From Nocardioides sp. Root240 (GTDB lineage: Bacteria; Actinomycetota; Actinomycetes; Propionibacteriales; Nocardioidaceae): DNA of 64,000 nt. Below are positions 7,518-17,379 of this stretch, one piece after another. The position numbers and the translations under genes were made by a program. The DNA is taken from the NCBI RefSeq assembly GCF_001428825.1, contig NZ_LMIT01000002.1, positions 389,669-453,668 of the forward strand, in the 5' to 3' direction. The notes below the pieces were generated by a model, which did not search any database, had not been told where the DNA came from, and worked only from the letters and a program-made list of their open reading frames with translations. Position 1 is the first letter of the stretch. Each line of letters starts with the position of its first letter.

Positions 7518-8063
7518 GTGCGCGTGCTCGGGATCGACCCGGGGCTGACCCGCTGCGGGCTCGGCGTGGTCGACGGATCGATCGGCCGGCCGCTGACGCT
7601 GGTCGACGTCGGCGTCGTCCGCACCTCGGCGCACCTCGGTGTCCCCGAGCGGCTGGTCACGATCGAGCAGGGGATCGACGCCCGCCTCGACGAGTACCAG
7701 CCGGACGCGGTCGCCATCGAGCGGATCTTCGCGCGCTCCGACGTCAGCACGATCATGGGCACCGCCCAGGCGGCCGGGATCGCGATGGTCTGCGCCGCCC
7801 GACGCGGCCTGCCCGTCGCGCTGCACACCCCGAGCGAGGTCAAGGCCGCCGTGTCGGGCAACGGCCGGGCCGACAAGGCGCAGGTGGGCGCGATGGTGAC
7901 CCGCATCCTGCGTCTCGACGCGATGCCGAAGCCGGCCGACGCCGCCGACGCGCTCGCCCTCGCCATCACCCACATCTGGCGAGGCGGCACCCAGGCGCGG
8001 ATCGACGCCGCGCTGGCCGCCGCCCGTCCGCCCCGCTCCCGCATCCCCGGAGGAGTCCGATGA
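7518..8063 (+). CDS. ruvC: Holliday junction endonuclease RuvC
   Basis: 181 aa. It resolves Holliday junctions by paired nicks in the RuvABC complex. The start [13 protein letters not shown] carries the first catalytic Asp (residue 7) of the RNase H-like fold; AIERIF and the C-terminal [10 protein letters not shown] carry the other acidic residues. The family segment [20 protein letters not shown] is present. GTG 7518 follows GAGAGG at a suitable distance and lies just after the LexA box. The stop overlaps the ruvA start (ATGA), indicating coupled translation. Confidence 0.96.
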   Translation: MRVLGIDPGLTRCGLGVVDGSIGRPLTLVDVGVVRTSAHLGVPERLVTIEQGIDARLDEYQPDAVAIERIFARSDVSTIMGTAQAAGIAMVCAARRGLPVALHTPSEVKAAVSGNGRADKAQVGAMVTRILRLDAMPKPADAADALALAITHIWRGGTQARIDAALAAARPPRSRIPGGVR

Positions 8064-8659
8064 TCGCGTTCGTCCGCGGCACCGTCGCTGCCGTCACGCT
8101 CTCCAGCGCCGTGGTGGAGGTGGGCGGCGTCGGCCTCGAGCTGATGTGCACGCCGGGCACGCTCGCCCAGCTGCGCACGGGTCGCCAGGCGACGCTGCCG
8201 ACGAGCATGATCGTGCGCGAGGACTCGCTGACCCTCTACGGCTTCGCCGACGAGGAGGAGAAGACCATCTTCGAGCTCGTGCAGACCGCGTCCGGGGTCG
8301 GTCCCAAGCTCGCGCAGGCGATCGTCGCGGTGCTGAGCCCCGACGGCGTCCGTACCGCCATCGCCGGCGACGACGTCAAGACGCTGACCAAGGTCCCCGG
8401 CATCGGCCAGAAGGGCGCGCAGCGGATCATCCTCGAGCTCAAGGACCGGATCGGCGCGCCGACCGGCTCCACCCCGGCCGGTACGACGAGCGCGGCCGCC
8501 GCCTGGCGCGACCAGGTCCACCAGGGCCTCGTCGGTCTCGGGTACGCCGCCAAGGACGCCGAGAAGGCCGTCGACGCCGTTGCCGAGCAGGCGGGCGGCG
8601 ACACCCCCGACGTCGGCGCGCTCCTGCGCGCCGCGCTCCGCACCCTCTCCAAGGCGTGA
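8060..8659 (+). CDS. ruvA: Holliday junction branch-migration protein RuvA
   Basis: 199 aa. It forms the tetramer that holds the four-way junction and recruits the RuvB motor. The N-terminal OB-fold domain begins [10 protein letters not shown] and includes [10 protein letters not shown]. Paired helix-hairpin-helix motifs follow ([10 protein letters not shown] and [12 protein letters not shown]), and a C-terminal domain (about 150-199) that contacts RuvB after a Thr/Ala/Gly-rich linker. Length is normal. It overlaps ruvC by 4 bp and ends 6 bp before ruvB, so all three share the LexA-controlled promoter. Confidence 0.96.
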   Translation: MIAFVRGTVAAVTLSSAVVEVGGVGLELMCTPGTLAQLRTGRQATLPTSMIVREDSLTLYGFADEEEKTIFELVQTASGVGPKLAQAIVAVLSPDGVRTAIAGDDVKTLTKVPGIGQKGAQRIILELKDRIGAPTGSTPAGTTSAAAAWRDQVHQGLVGLGYAAKDAEKAVDAVAEQAGGDTPDVGALLRAALRTLSKA

Positions 8660-8665
8660 TCACTC

Positions 8666-9745
8666 ATGCCCTTCCACGAGGACGAGCTGGCCGAGGCTGA
8701 GGACCAGCACCTCCGCTCGCTCACGGCCGCCGAGGCCGAGGGCGACGAGCGCGCGGTCGAGGCGGCGCTGCGACCGCGCAGCCTCGACGAGGTCGTCGGC
8801 CAGGCGCGGGTGCGCGACCAGCTGGGGCTGGTGCTGGAGGCGGCCCGTCAGCGGGGGAGGGCGCCCGACCACGTGCTGCTCTCCGGCCCTCCGGGGCTCG
8901 GCAAGACGACGCTGGCCATGATCATCGCCCACGAGATGACCACCCCGCTGCGCATCACCAGCGGCCCGGCGATCACCCACGCGGGTGACCTGGCGGCGAT
9001 CCTGTCGGGGCTCAACGAGGGCGAGGTCCTCTTCGTCGACGAGATCCACCGGATGTCGCGCCCGGCCGAGGAGATGCTCTACCTCGCGATGGAGGACTTC
9101 CGGGTCGACGTGGTGATCGGCAAGGGTCCGGGCGCCACGGCGATCCCGCTGGAGATCCCACCGTTCACCCTGGTCGGCGCGACCACCCGGGCGGGGCTCC
9201 TGCCCGGCCCGCTGCGCGACCGCTTCGGGTTCACCGCCCACCTCGAGTTCTACGAGCCGGCCGAGCTCGACCTGATCGTGCGCCGCAGCGCCGGCCTGCT
9301 CGGTGTCGACCTCACCGGCGAGGGCTCGGCCGAGATCGCCGGCCGCTCCCGCGGCACCCCCCGCATCGCCAACCGCCTGCTGCGCCGGGTCCGCGACTAC
9401 GCCCAGGTGCGCGCCGACGGGACCGTCACCCGCGAGGTCGCGCAGTCCGCACTCGACCTCTACGAGGTCGACGAGCTCGGCCTCGACCGGCTCGACCGGG
9501 CCGTGCTCGACGTGCTCTGCCGCCGGTTCGGCGGGGGACCGGTCGGGGTGTCCACGCTCGCGGTCGCCGTCGGCGAGGAGCGCGAGACCGTCGAGGAGGT
9601 CGCCGAGCCGTTCCTCGTGCGCAACGGCTTCCTCGCGCGCACCCCCCGGGGCCGGATCGCCACGCCGGCGGCCTGGCGCCACCTCGGGCTCACGCCGCCG
9701 GCGTACCCGGACGACGTGGCGGGCCCGACCCTGTTCGAGGACTGA
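8666..9745 (+). CDS. ruvB: Holliday junction ATP-dependent helicase RuvB
   Basis: 359 aa hexameric AAA+ motor that drives branch migration. Walker A is GPPGLGKTT, Walker B VDEIHR, sensor 1 GATTRAG, and the arginine-finger region is GPLRDRFG. The C-terminal winged-helix domain begins near [12 protein letters not shown]. The N-terminus carries about 25 extra acidic residues before the [11 protein letters not shown] core, common in actinobacterial RuvB. It is followed by a hairpin at 9780-9802 before the next transcription unit. Confidence 0.97.
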   Translation: MPFHEDELAEAEDQHLRSLTAAEAEGDERAVEAALRPRSLDEVVGQARVRDQLGLVLEAARQRGRAPDHVLLSGPPGLGKTTLAMIIAHEMTTPLRITSGPAITHAGDLAAILSGLNEGEVLFVDEIHRMSRPAEEMLYLAMEDFRVDVVIGKGPGATAIPLEIPPFTLVGATTRAGLLPGPLRDRFGFTAHLEFYEPAELDLIVRRSAGLLGVDLTGEGSAEIAGRSRGTPRIANRLLRRVRDYAQVRADGTVTREVAQSALDLYEVDELGLDRLDRAVLDVLCRRFGGGPVGVSTLAVAVGEERETVEEVAEPFLVRNGFLARTPRGRIATPAAWRHLGLTPPAYPDDVAGPTLFED

Positions 9746-9779
9746 CCCCGGGGCTCGACCTGTCGGATCAGGCGTCGAT

Positions 9780-9802
9780 CCACGGACAACTGGGGTCCGT
9801 GG
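9780..9802 (+). terminator. Hairpin after ruvB
   Basis: CCACGGAC-N7-GTCCGTGG, a perfect 8-bp stem 34 bp past the ruvB stop. A TACACT hexamer immediately follows (9804-9809) and is the best candidate -10 for yajC-secD-secF; the hairpin occupies the -35 region of that promoter. Confidence 0.55.
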
Positions 9803-9876
9803 CTACACTTCCCGACGGCGTGCCCGCACTGTGACGTGGGCGACGCTGTTCCCTGCCCCGCTGGAGAGGTTCGTCT

Positions 9877-10206
9877 GTGGAAGCCGCTGCACAAATCCTG
9901 CCGATCGTGGCGATCGCGGCCATCTTCTGGTTGCTGATCATCCGGCCGGCATCGCGCCAGCGCAAGGAGGCGGCGCAGCTGCAGTCGGCCCTGGCCGTGG
10001 GTGACGACGTCATGCTCACCTCCGGCATCTTCGGCACGATCGTCGACAGCACCGACGACGAGCTCCAGGTCGAGGTGGCGCCGGGCGTCGTGATCCGCGT
10101 GGTCCGTGGCGCCGTGGCGTCCGTACGACGTGAGCTCGACGCCGACGGCACGCCCGTCGACCCCGCCGACACCCCCGCATCCCCCGACGACGAAGAGGAC
10201 CGCTGA
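9877..10206 (+). CDS. yajC: Preprotein translocase subunit YajC
   Basis: 109 aa small membrane protein of the SecDF-YajC accessory complex. A short periplasm-side N-terminus, one hydrophobic helix (about 6-23, ILPIVAIAAIFWLLI), the conserved RPASRQRKE stretch, then VGDDVMLTSGIFGTI as in the family. The C-terminal tail is acidic. GTG 9877 follows GGAGAGG at an acceptable distance. It is followed after 2 bp by secD. Confidence 0.95.
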   Translation: MEAAAQILPIVAIAAIFWLLIIRPASRQRKEAAQLQSALAVGDDVMLTSGIFGTIVDSTDDELQVEVAPGVVIRVVRGAVASVRRELDADGTPVDPADTPASPDDEEDR

Positions 10207-10208
10207 CC

Positions 10209-12038
10209 ATGGCGTCGCACCGTCCGCGCCCCGGGCGCAACCTGATCATCTTCTTCCTCGGGCTGGCCGTGATCTACGGCCTCACCGCCCTGTCGCAGGC
10301 CTCCGCCGACACCCCTTGGAAGCCGGCCCTGGGCCTGGACCTCCAGGGCGGCATCCGGATCACCATGACGACGGAGGACACGCCGTCCAAGGAGAACCTC
10401 GAGGAGGCGCGCCGGATCATCGACCAGCGTGTCAACGGCTCGGGTGTCGCGGAGGCCGCGGTCACCACGCAGGGCAGCCGCAACATCGTGGTCGAGGTGC
10501 CCGGCAAGGGCAAGGAGACCGACCGCGACCAGCTGGAGGAGACCGTCAAGCGGCAGGCCCAGCTGCGCTTCCGCCTGGTGGCCTGCTACGACCAGGACCC
10601 CGGTCCCTGCGCCGCGAGCTCCGGCACCGGCCTGCCCGGCTCCGACGGCGCCACGGGTGGCCTGGGTCGCCCCGGCCTGGACCTGGGTGCCACCGCTGAC
10701 GACGACGGCACGACCGACGCCGCCACCGACAAGGCGACCGCGACGCCGACCGACACGGCGACGGGCACGACGACCGCCGACCCCAGCACGTCGCCGTCCG
10801 GCACCGCGACCGGCGGCGCGACGCCGGGCACGGACGACAAGGGTGACGCCAAGGCCTTCACCGCCGACGACGCCATCGCGTGGTCGCGCAGCCCCGACCA
10901 GGCCGCGATCACCGAGTACGGCAAGTACACCTGCGACGCCGACGGTGTGCTGCTCAACGCCACCGACGGCAAGCCGGCCGACCTGGCCGACGACCCCGAC
11001 AAGCCCCTCGTCGCCTGCTCCCAGCCGGAGAAGGACCGTCCGTCGATGAAGTACCTCCTGAGCCGCTCGGTCATCGAGGGCACGGAGCTCGACACCGCCT
11101 CGGCCGGCACGCCGCAGAACGGTGTCGGCTGGGAGGTCCGCCTGGAGATGGGCAACAGCAAGGACAAGGCGAACCCCAAGGGCTCGACCGGCGCGGCCGA
11201 CGACTTCGAGACCGTCTCGCGCGCGTTCAGCGGCACCGAGGAGCAGTTCGCGATCGTCCTCGACGGCGTGATCATCTCCGCCCCGCGCATGACGGCGGTC
11301 ATCACCGACGGCCGCTCGAGCATCACCGGTGACTTCACCGAGCAGCAGGCGCTCGACCTGGCCAACAGCCTCAAGTTCGGTGCCCTGCCGATCAAGTTCA
11401 ACGACGACCAGACCTCGGTCGAGGAGATCGGCCCGTCCCTGGCCGGCAACCAGCTTCAGGCCGGCCTGACCGCGGGTGCCATCGGCCTCGCGCTGGTGAT
11501 GCTGTACTGCCTGTTCTACTACCGCGGCCTCGGCCTGGTGGTGGTCAGCTCGCTGTTCGTCGCCGCGGCCATCACCTACGCGATGGTCCTGCTCCTCAGC
11601 GAGACGGCCGGCTTCACGCTGACCCTGCCGGGCATCGCCGGCCTGATCATCGCGGTCGGCATCACCGCCGACTCCTTCGTCATCTTCTTCGAACGCATCC
11701 GTGACGAGATGCGTGAGGGCAAGTCGATGCGGGTCGCGGTGGAGACCGGCTGGGCCCGGGCGCGGGTCACGCGGGTCGCGGCCAACACGGTCCAGATCCT
11801 GTCGGCGCTGGTGCTCTACATCTTCGCGACCGGCGCGGTGAAGGGCTTCGGCTTCGCGCTCGGCCTCACGACGCTGATCGACCTCGCGGTGCTGTTCTGG
11901 TTCACGAAGCCGATGGTGTCGTGGCTCGCCCAGTTCCACGCCTTCAACTCCGGGCACAAGCTGTCCGGCCTCAGCAAGGAGACACTCGGCATGGACGTGG
12001 CGAAGCCGCGCACGGCGACGACGGGAGGCAACCGCTGA
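10209..12038 (+). CDS. secD: Protein translocase subunit SecD
   Basis: 609 aa integral membrane protein that with SecF uses the proton motive force to complete Sec export. TM1 is near residues 13-30; the LGLDLQGGIRITM motif follows, then the large P1 exported domain and five C-terminal TM helices with the conserved GITADSFVIFFERIRDE segment. An insertion of about 60 residues rich in Thr, Asp and Ala (about 160-220, around TATPTDTATGTT) interrupts the P1 domain; such linkers occur in high-GC actinobacterial SecD. It overlaps secF by 1 bp. Confidence 0.96.
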   Translation: MASHRPRPGRNLIIFFLGLAVIYGLTALSQASADTPWKPALGLDLQGGIRITMTTEDTPSKENLEEARRIIDQRVNGSGVAEAAVTTQGSRNIVVEVPGKGKETDRDQLEETVKRQAQLRFRLVACYDQDPGPCAASSGTGLPGSDGATGGLGRPGLDLGATADDDGTTDAATDKATATPTDTATGTTTADPSTSPSGTATGGATPGTDDKGDAKAFTADDAIAWSRSPDQAAITEYGKYTCDADGVLLNATDGKPADLADDPDKPLVACSQPEKDRPSMKYLLSRSVIEGTELDTASAGTPQNGVGWEVRLEMGNSKDKANPKGSTGAADDFETVSRAFSGTEEQFAIVLDGVIISAPRMTAVITDGRSSITGDFTEQQALDLANSLKFGALPIKFNDDQTSVEEIGPSLAGNQLQAGLTAGAIGLALVMLYCLFYYRGLGLVVVSSLFVAAAITYAMVLLLSETAGFTLTLPGIAGLIIAVGITADSFVIFFERIRDEMREGKSMRVAVETGWARARVTRVAANTVQILSALVLYIFATGAVKGFGFALGLTTLIDLAVLFWFTKPMVSWLAQFHAFNSGHKLSGLSKETLGMDVAKPRTATTGGNR

Positions 12039-13288
12039 TGGGCAAGATGTCGCGACTCGGCAACGACCTCTACCAGGGTCGCAAGTCGGTCAACTTCGTC
12101 GGGAAGCCGTGGCTGTTCTACGGCATCTCGGCCCTGCTCGTCGGCCTCGCGGTCGTCGTGCTGTTCGCCAAGCCGCTCAACATGGGCGTCGAGTTCACCG
12201 GCGGTACGACCCTCTCGGTCCCCGTGGGCGACGGCAAGGCGACGCAGGACGCAGCCGACAAGCTCCAGGAGACGGTGGCCGGCTCGGGCATCGAGAACGC
12301 CGAGAACCCCACCGTCACCACGGAGGGCAACAAGGCCCTCACCATCCAGGTCGAGAACCTCACGCAGCAGCAGCGTGAGGCGATGACCGAGCTGATCCAC
12401 GAGGAGTTCTCGCAGGTCGACACCGGCGACATCACGATCCAGGACATCGGACCGAGCTGGGGCCAGGAGGTCGCCAAGAAGGCGGCCATCGGCGTCGGCA
12501 TCTTCCTCGTGCTCGTCGTGCTGTTCATCTGGGGCTACTTCCGCGAGTGGCGGATGTCCGTGGCCGCCTTCATCGCGCTCGTCCACGACGTGATGCTGAC
12601 GGTCGGCGTCTACGCCCTCTCCGGCTTCCAGGTGACGCCCGCGGCGGTCACCGGCCTGCTCGCGATCCTCGGCTTCTCGCTCTACGACACGGTGGTCGTG
12701 TTCGACAAGATCAAGGAGAACACCCACCAGCTGCGCAAGAACACCCAGACGTACGCCGACGCGGCCAACCTCGCGGTCAACCAGACGCTGGTCCGCTCGA
12801 TCAACACCTCGATCGTCGCGCTCATCCCGATCGGCGCGATCCTCTACGTCAGCGCCGTCCAGCTGGGCGCGAGCTCCCTGCAGGATCTCGCCCTCGCGCA
12901 GTTCGTCGGCATGGGTGTCGGCGTCTACTCGTCGGTGATGCTGGCGCCCCGTGTCCTCGTGCACCTGAAGATGCAGGAGACCGAGGTCCAGATCCAGGCC
13001 CGCCGGGCCCGGGCCAAGCAGCGTGCGCTGGCCGACCGCTACGCCTCCGTGCCCGCCGGTGTCGAGGAGGGCCCGGTCCGCGACGGCGGCCTCGACCTCG
13101 AGGACCCCGTCGAGCTGGCCGAAGCAGACGACGTCGACGAGGCGCCGACCTCGTCCCGGCTGCCCATGCAGGGTGCGGTCGGAAAGGGCCGCAACGTGCC
13201 TGCGCCGAACCGCCCCGTCAAGGACAGCGGCAGCTCGGGTCGCACCCAGCCGAGCCGCCAGGCCCGCTCGAAGCGCGGCAAGAAGTAG
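12038..13288 (+). CDS. secF: Protein translocase subunit SecF
   Basis: 416 aa partner of SecD. ATG 12038 was chosen because it overlaps the secD stop by one base and is followed by GKMSRLGNDLYQG and TM1. MGVEFTGGTTLSV is the SecF signature, and FSLYDTVVVFDKIKEN is the conserved TM4-5 motif. Six TM helices are evident. The C-terminal 90 residues form a basic, Ser/Arg-rich cytoplasmic tail with a repeated RARAKQRAL-type helix. The same frame is open further upstream but overlaps secD and is not translated. apt follows with an overlap. Confidence 0.96.
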   Translation: MGKMSRLGNDLYQGRKSVNFVGKPWLFYGISALLVGLAVVVLFAKPLNMGVEFTGGTTLSVPVGDGKATQDAADKLQETVAGSGIENAENPTVTTEGNKALTIQVENLTQQQREAMTELIHEEFSQVDTGDITIQDIGPSWGQEVAKKAAIGVGIFLVLVVLFIWGYFREWRMSVAAFIALVHDVMLTVGVYALSGFQVTPAAVTGLLAILGFSLYDTVVVFDKIKENTHQLRKNTQTYADAANLAVNQTLVRSINTSIVALIPIGAILYVSAVQLGASSLQDLALAQFVGMGVGVYSSVMLAPRVLVHLKMQETEVQIQARRARAKQRALADRYASVPAGVEEGPVRDGGLDLEDPVELAEADDVDEAPTSSRLPMQGAVGKGRNVPAPNRPVKDSGSSGRTQPSRQARSKRGKK

Positions 13289-13851
13289 TGGCCGTGGGTG
13301 ACGCGTCGGCGACCGATCGGGCGGTCGAGGCGCTCACCCGGCTGGTCCGGGACGTTCCCGACTTCCCGGAGCCGGGGATCCTGTTCAAGGACATCACCCC
13401 GCTGCTCGGCGACGCCGGCGGCTTCGCCGCCGTGGTGGACGGCCTGGCCGACGCGGGCCGGGACGCCTCCGGTGCCGTCGTGGTCGACAAGGTCGTCGGC
13501 ATGGAGGCGCGCGGCTTCATCCTCGCCGCGCCGGTCGCGCTGGCGCTGGGCGTGGGCTTCGTGCCCGTCCGCAAGGCCGGCAAGCTGCCGCACGACACCC
13601 ACAGCGTCGCCTACGCCCTCGAGTACGGCGACGCCGTCCTCGAGCTCCACCAGGACGCCGTGGCGCCGGGGGAGCGGGTGCTGGTCATCGACGACGTGCT
13701 GGCCACCGGCGGCACCGCCCGCGCGACGCACGAGCTGGTCACCGCCTGCGGCGCGACGACCGCAGCCTTCGCCTTCCTGATGGAGCTCGGCTTCCTCGAC
13801 GGACGCGGTGCGCTGGGCGACGTACCGGCGACGGTGCTGCTGACGGTCTGA
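13288..13851 (+). CDS. apt: Adenine phosphoribosyltransferase
   Basis: 187 aa from GTG 13288, which shares its first base with the secF stop; GTG 13294 is an alternative that removes two residues. It converts adenine and PRPP to AMP (purine salvage). FPEPGILFKDITPLL is the family N-terminal block, VVGMEARGFI the purine-contact region, and VLVIDDVLATGGTA the PRPP-binding motif. In actinobacteria apt stands between secF and the (p)ppGpp synthetase gene, as here. Confidence 0.95.
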   Translation: MAVGDASATDRAVEALTRLVRDVPDFPEPGILFKDITPLLGDAGGFAAVVDGLADAGRDASGAVVVDKVVGMEARGFILAAPVALALGVGFVPVRKAGKLPHDTHSVAYALEYGDAVLELHQDAVAPGERVLVIDDVLATGGTARATHELVTACGATTAAFAFLMELGFLDGRGALGDVPATVLLTV

Positions 13852-13880
13852 CTCCTCGTCGGATCGGACGTGGGGGTCAC

Positions 13881-13886
13881 TAGACT
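13881..13886 (+). promoter_or_regulatory. -10 element of rsh (leaderless)
   Basis: TAGACT ends 6 nt before ATG 13893, placing the transcript start at or within a base of the start codon; there is no Shine-Dalgarno site. Confidence 0.55.
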
Positions 13887-13892
13887 GGCGCA

Positions 13893-16214
13893 ATGACCGA
13901 GGAGCGCACCCCCGCCCGCGTGGAGCCGCGGGTGGAGCCTGCTCCGGTCCCGGCCAGTCCCGAGGGCGCGACCGGCCGCAGCATGCGCGCCCGGTTGGCC
14001 CGGATGGGCAACCGGAGCCAGGCCTCGCACCCGGTCCTCGAGCCGCTCTTCCGCGCGGTCCGGGCCAACCACCCGAAGGCCGACCTCGCGCTGATCGAGC
14101 GTGCCTACGTCACCGCGGAGCGGCTGCACGCCGACCAGAAGCGCAAGAGCGGCGACCCCTACATCACCCACCCGCTCGCCGTGACCACGATCCTCGCCGG
14201 CATCGGCATGACCGAGCCGACCCTGGTGGCCGCGCTGCTGCACGACACCGTCGAGGACACGCCGTACACGCTGGAGGAGTGTCGCCGCGACTTCGGTGAC
14301 GAGGTGGCGCTGCTCGTCGACGGCGTGACCAAGCTCGACAAGGTCGTCTACGGCGAGTCCGCCAACGCCGAGACGATCCGCAAGATGATCGTGGCGATGT
14401 CGCGCGACATCCGGGTGCTGGTGATCAAGCTCGCCGACCGCCTCCACAACATGCGCACGCTGCGCTTCGTCAAGCAGTCCACGCAGGAGCGCAAGGCCCG
14501 CGAGACGCTCGACATCTACGCCCCGCTGGCCCACCGGCTCGGCATGAACACCATCAAGTGGGAGCTGGAGGACCTCGCCTTCTCGGCGCTCCACCCCAAG
14601 ATCTACGACGAGATCGTGCGGATGGTCGCCGAGCGGGCGCCCTCGCGTGACTCCTTCCTCGCCGAGGTGATCTCCCAGGTCGAGAAGGACCTGCGCGAGG
14701 CCAAGATCAAGGCGACCGTCACCGGCCGGCCGAAGCACTACTACTCGATCTACCAGAAGATGATCGTCGGGGGCCGCGACTTCTCCGACATCTACGACCT
14801 GGTCGGCATCCGCATCCTCGTCGAGGAGGACCGCGACTGCTACGGCGTCCTCGGCGTCCTGCACTCGCGGTGGAACCCGGTCCTGGGCCGGTTCAAGGAC
14901 TACGTCGCGATGCCGAAGTTCAACATGTACCAGTCGCTGCACACCTCGGTGATCGGCCCGCAGGGCAAGCCTGTCGAGATGCAGATCCGCACCTTCGCCA
15001 TGCACCGTCGCGCCGAGTACGGCGTCGCGGCGCACTGGAAGTACAAGGAGGACGGTCGGGCCGGCAACGACACCGACCAGCGCGGCGACCTCGACGACAT
15101 GAGCTGGGTGCGTCAGCTGCTCGACTGGCAGAGCGAGGTCGAGGACCCGGGCGAGTTCCTCGAGTCGCTGCGGTTCGAGATGAACCAGACCGAGACCTAC
15201 GTCTTCACCCCGCGCGGCGACGTGATCGCGCTGCCCTCGGGCTCGACGCCGGTCGACTTCGCGTACGCCGTCCACACCGAGGTCGGCAACCGCACCATCG
15301 GCGCCCGCGTCAACGGCCGCCTGGTGCCGCTGGAGTCGACGCTCGAGAACGGCGACGTGGTCGAGGTCTTCACGTCCAAGGCCGAGGGCGCGGGTCCCTC
15401 CCGCGACTGGCTCAACTTCGCCAAGTCCCAGCGGGCCCGGTCCAAGATCCGCCAGTGGTTCACGAAGGAGCGCCGCGAGGAGGCCATCGAGCGCGGCAAG
15501 GACGAGATCGCCCGCCTCATGCGCAAGGAGGGCCTGCCCCTCAAACGCCTCCTCTCGCACGACTCCCTGACCCTCGCCGCGGGTGCCTTCCGGCTCACCG
15601 ACGTCTCCGCGCTCTACGCCGCTGTCGGCGAGGGCAACCTCGGTGCCCAGACCGTCGTCCGCAAGGTCATCGAGCTGCACGGCGGCGACCAGGGCGCCCA
15701 GGAGGACCTCGCCGAGGCCGTCACCATCACGGGCCGCCGCGGCCGCTCCCACCGCCCCACAGGCGGCGACGCGGGCGTCATCGTCACCGGCTCACCCGAC
15801 GTCTGGGTCAAGCTCGCCAAGTGCTGCACGCCGGTGCCGCCCGACACGATCCTCGGCTTCGTCACCAAGGGAGGGGGAGTCTCGGTGCACCGCAAGGACT
15901 GCACCAACGCCGCCAGCCTGCTCGCCCAGCCCGAGAAGCTCGTCGACGTCGAGTGGGCCCCCACCGGCCAGTCGACCTTCCTGGTCAACATCCAGGTCGA
16001 GGCCCTCGACCGCTCCCGCCTGCTCTCCGACATCACGATGATGCTCTCGGACGCCCACGTGAACATCCTCTCGGCCAATCTCACCACCTCCCGCGACCGC
16101 GTCGCGAAGTCCCGGTTCACCTTCGAGATGGCCGACGCCAAGCACCTCGACACCGTCCTCAACGCCGTCCGCTCCGTCCCCGGCGTCTTCGACGCCTACC
16201 GCGTCACGCACTAG
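13893..16214 (+). CDS. relA: Bifunctional (p)ppGpp synthetase/hydrolase (RelA/SpoT homologue)
   Basis: 773 aa. It makes and degrades the starvation alarmone (p)ppGpp. From the N-terminus: a hydrolase domain with [10 protein letters not shown] and the catalytic HDTVEDT; a synthetase domain with [13 protein letters not shown] and [10 protein letters not shown]; a TGS domain (about 445-510, [11 protein letters not shown]); a linker with the conserved CCTPVPPD; and a C-terminal ACT domain starting near [11 protein letters not shown]. With both active sites intact it should be bifunctional. The first 45 residues are a variable extension. It is followed by the two-hairpin repeat at 16222-16285. Confidence 0.96.
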   Translation: MTEERTPARVEPRVEPAPVPASPEGATGRSMRARLARMGNRSQASHPVLEPLFRAVRANHPKADLALIERAYVTAERLHADQKRKSGDPYITHPLAVTTILAGIGMTEPTLVAALLHDTVEDTPYTLEECRRDFGDEVALLVDGVTKLDKVVYGESANAETIRKMIVAMSRDIRVLVIKLADRLHNMRTLRFVKQSTQERKARETLDIYAPLAHRLGMNTIKWELEDLAFSALHPKIYDEIVRMVAERAPSRDSFLAEVISQVEKDLREAKIKATVTGRPKHYYSIYQKMIVGGRDFSDIYDLVGIRILVEEDRDCYGVLGVLHSRWNPVLGRFKDYVAMPKFNMYQSLHTSVIGPQGKPVEMQIRTFAMHRRAEYGVAAHWKYKEDGRAGNDTDQRGDLDDMSWVRQLLDWQSEVEDPGEFLESLRFEMNQTETYVFTPRGDVIALPSGSTPVDFAYAVHTEVGNRTIGARVNGRLVPLESTLENGDVVEVFTSKAEGAGPSRDWLNFAKSQRARSKIRQWFTKERREEAIERGKDEIARLMRKEGLPLKRLLSHDSLTLAAGAFRLTDVSALYAAVGEGNLGAQTVVRKVIELHGGDQGAQEDLAEAVTITGRRGRSHRPTGGDAGVIVTGSPDVWVKLAKCCTPVPPDTILGFVTKGGGVSVHRKDCTNAASLLAQPEKLVDVEWAPTGQSTFLVNIQVEALDRSRLLSDITMMLSDAHVNILSANLTTSRDRVAKSRFTFEMADAKHLDTVLNAVRSVPGVFDAYRVTH

Positions 16215-16221
16215 GCGGAAC

Positions 16222-16285
16222 GCAGGGATCCCCGCCTAGGCGGGGATTCCCGCGCTTGATGACGCATGCACACGTCATCAAGCGC
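16222..16285. repeat. Two-hairpin repeat element, left copy
   Basis: Hairpin A (16222-16253) is a nearly perfect palindrome centred on CCTAGG: AGGGATCCCCGCC facing GGCGGGGATTCCC. Hairpin B (16252-16285) is GCGCTTGATGAC-N10-GTCATCAAGCGC with a perfect 12-bp stem. The whole unit is repeated in inverse orientation at 17380-17443 at about 90% identity. Hairpin A can act as the terminator of rsh. Confidence 0.85.
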
Positions 16286-16380
16286 GAGGAGAGGCCATCC
16301 AGTTCTCGTGTTCGGCGCCGTTGTCCACAGATCCCCGATCGGTGGTTCACGGCACGACCTGGGAGGGCAGTCGTGTCGGC

Positions 16381-17370
16381 GTGCAGATCCCACCCGATGA
16401 TCCCCGCCTGTTGCCCGTGCAACTCCGTCGCGAGCTGCTTGGGCAGGGGGAGACGGATCGGACGCTCGCCGCCGCGCTGAAGGCGGGACGGCTCGACCGG
16501 CCCCGCCGGGGTGCCTATTGCCACGCGCCGGCCTGGCTGGCGTTGTCCGATGAGGAGAAGTACGCCGTGCGCTGTCGGGCGGCGTACCAGCAGTCCTGCA
16601 CTGGGGTGGTGCTGAGCCACGTCTCGGCCCTGCCGTTCCACGGTGGGCCGCTCTGGGGTCTTGCCACCGACGAGGTTCACCTGACCCGGGCCGATGGGCT
16701 CTCAGGGCGGCGGGAGGCGGGGATCCGTCGCCATCGCGGGTCGCTGTACGACGGTGACGTCGTCGAGATCCATGGCCTGAGCGTGATGTCAGCGCTCAGG
16801 GCCACGCTCGAGGTGTCGATGTTCGGGGCCACGGAGGCGGCGCTGGCCGTTGCGAACCATTTCCTCCATGAGGGGGAGTTCAGCTCCGCCGAGCTGCGCG
16901 AGCGCTACGAACGGTCGATGAACCACTGGCCCGAATCGGGGCCGACCGAGGTGATGATTCGGCTGGCTGATCCGCGCATCGAGTCCGTTGGCGAGTCACG
17001 AAGCCTTTACTTCTTCTATCAGCACGGGTTCCCCAAGCCGGTACCGCAATACGAGGTGCGCGATGGTGATCGGGTGATCGCCCGCCTTGACTTCGCCTTT
17101 CCGGACCTCGGCTTCTGGGTCGAGTTCGACGGCCGGGTGAAGTACGACGCGCACCTGCGTCCAGGTGAGACGCCGGTGGATGTCGTGCTTCGAGAGAAGC
17201 GGCGCGAGCAGCAGATCGCGGAAGCCACCGGTTGGCGCTGCTTCCGGATCACCTGGGCAGACCTGGCCGAGCCCGAACGTCTGGCGCGCCGGCTCCGCGC
17301 ATTCATGAGGTCTGTCGCCGCGGAACGATCGCGCCGCCTGGTCGGGCCGCCCGATCTCGCTGCTGGGTGA
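16381..17370 (+). CDS. AbiEi-like winged-helix plus DUF559/PD-(D/E)XK nuclease-like protein
   Basis: 329 aa from GTG 16381, chosen because GGGAGGG lies 13 nt upstream; GTG 16342 and TTG 16321 are in-frame alternatives. The first 75 residues (LLGQGETDRTLAAALK and RPRRGAYCHA) resemble the wHTH of AbiEi/type IV antitoxin-like proteins. The C-terminal third fits a DUF559/Vsr-like nuclease: SVGESRSL with a Glu, ARLDFAFPD with the key Asp, WVEFDGRVKY with the E-x-K-like pair, and a final helix with GWRCFRITWADL. Third codon positions are visibly less GC-rich than in the neighbours, suggesting transfer. It is enclosed by inverted copies of the two-hairpin repeat. Biological role unknown; defence or repeat-associated mobility are possibilities. 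Confidence 0.75.
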   Translation: MQIPPDDPRLLPVQLRRELLGQGETDRTLAAALKAGRLDRPRRGAYCHAPAWLALSDEEKYAVRCRAAYQQSCTGVVLSHVSALPFHGGPLWGLATDEVHLTRADGLSGRREAGIRRHRGSLYDGDVVEIHGLSVMSALRATLEVSMFGATEAALAVANHFLHEGEFSSAELRERYERSMNHWPESGPTEVMIRLADPRIESVGESRSLYFFYQHGFPKPVPQYEVRDGDRVIARLDFAFPDLGFWVEFDGRVKYDAHLRPGETPVDVVLREKRREQQIAEATGWRCFRITWADLAEPERLARRLRAFMRSVAAERSRRLVGPPDLAAG

Positions 17371-17379
17371 CGCGTTCTC

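Noticed and set aside
10690..10850. Thr/Asp/Ala-rich stretch in secD as a frameshift or foreign insert
   Set aside because: The frame is intact and such linkers are normal in SecD of high-GC actinobacteria.
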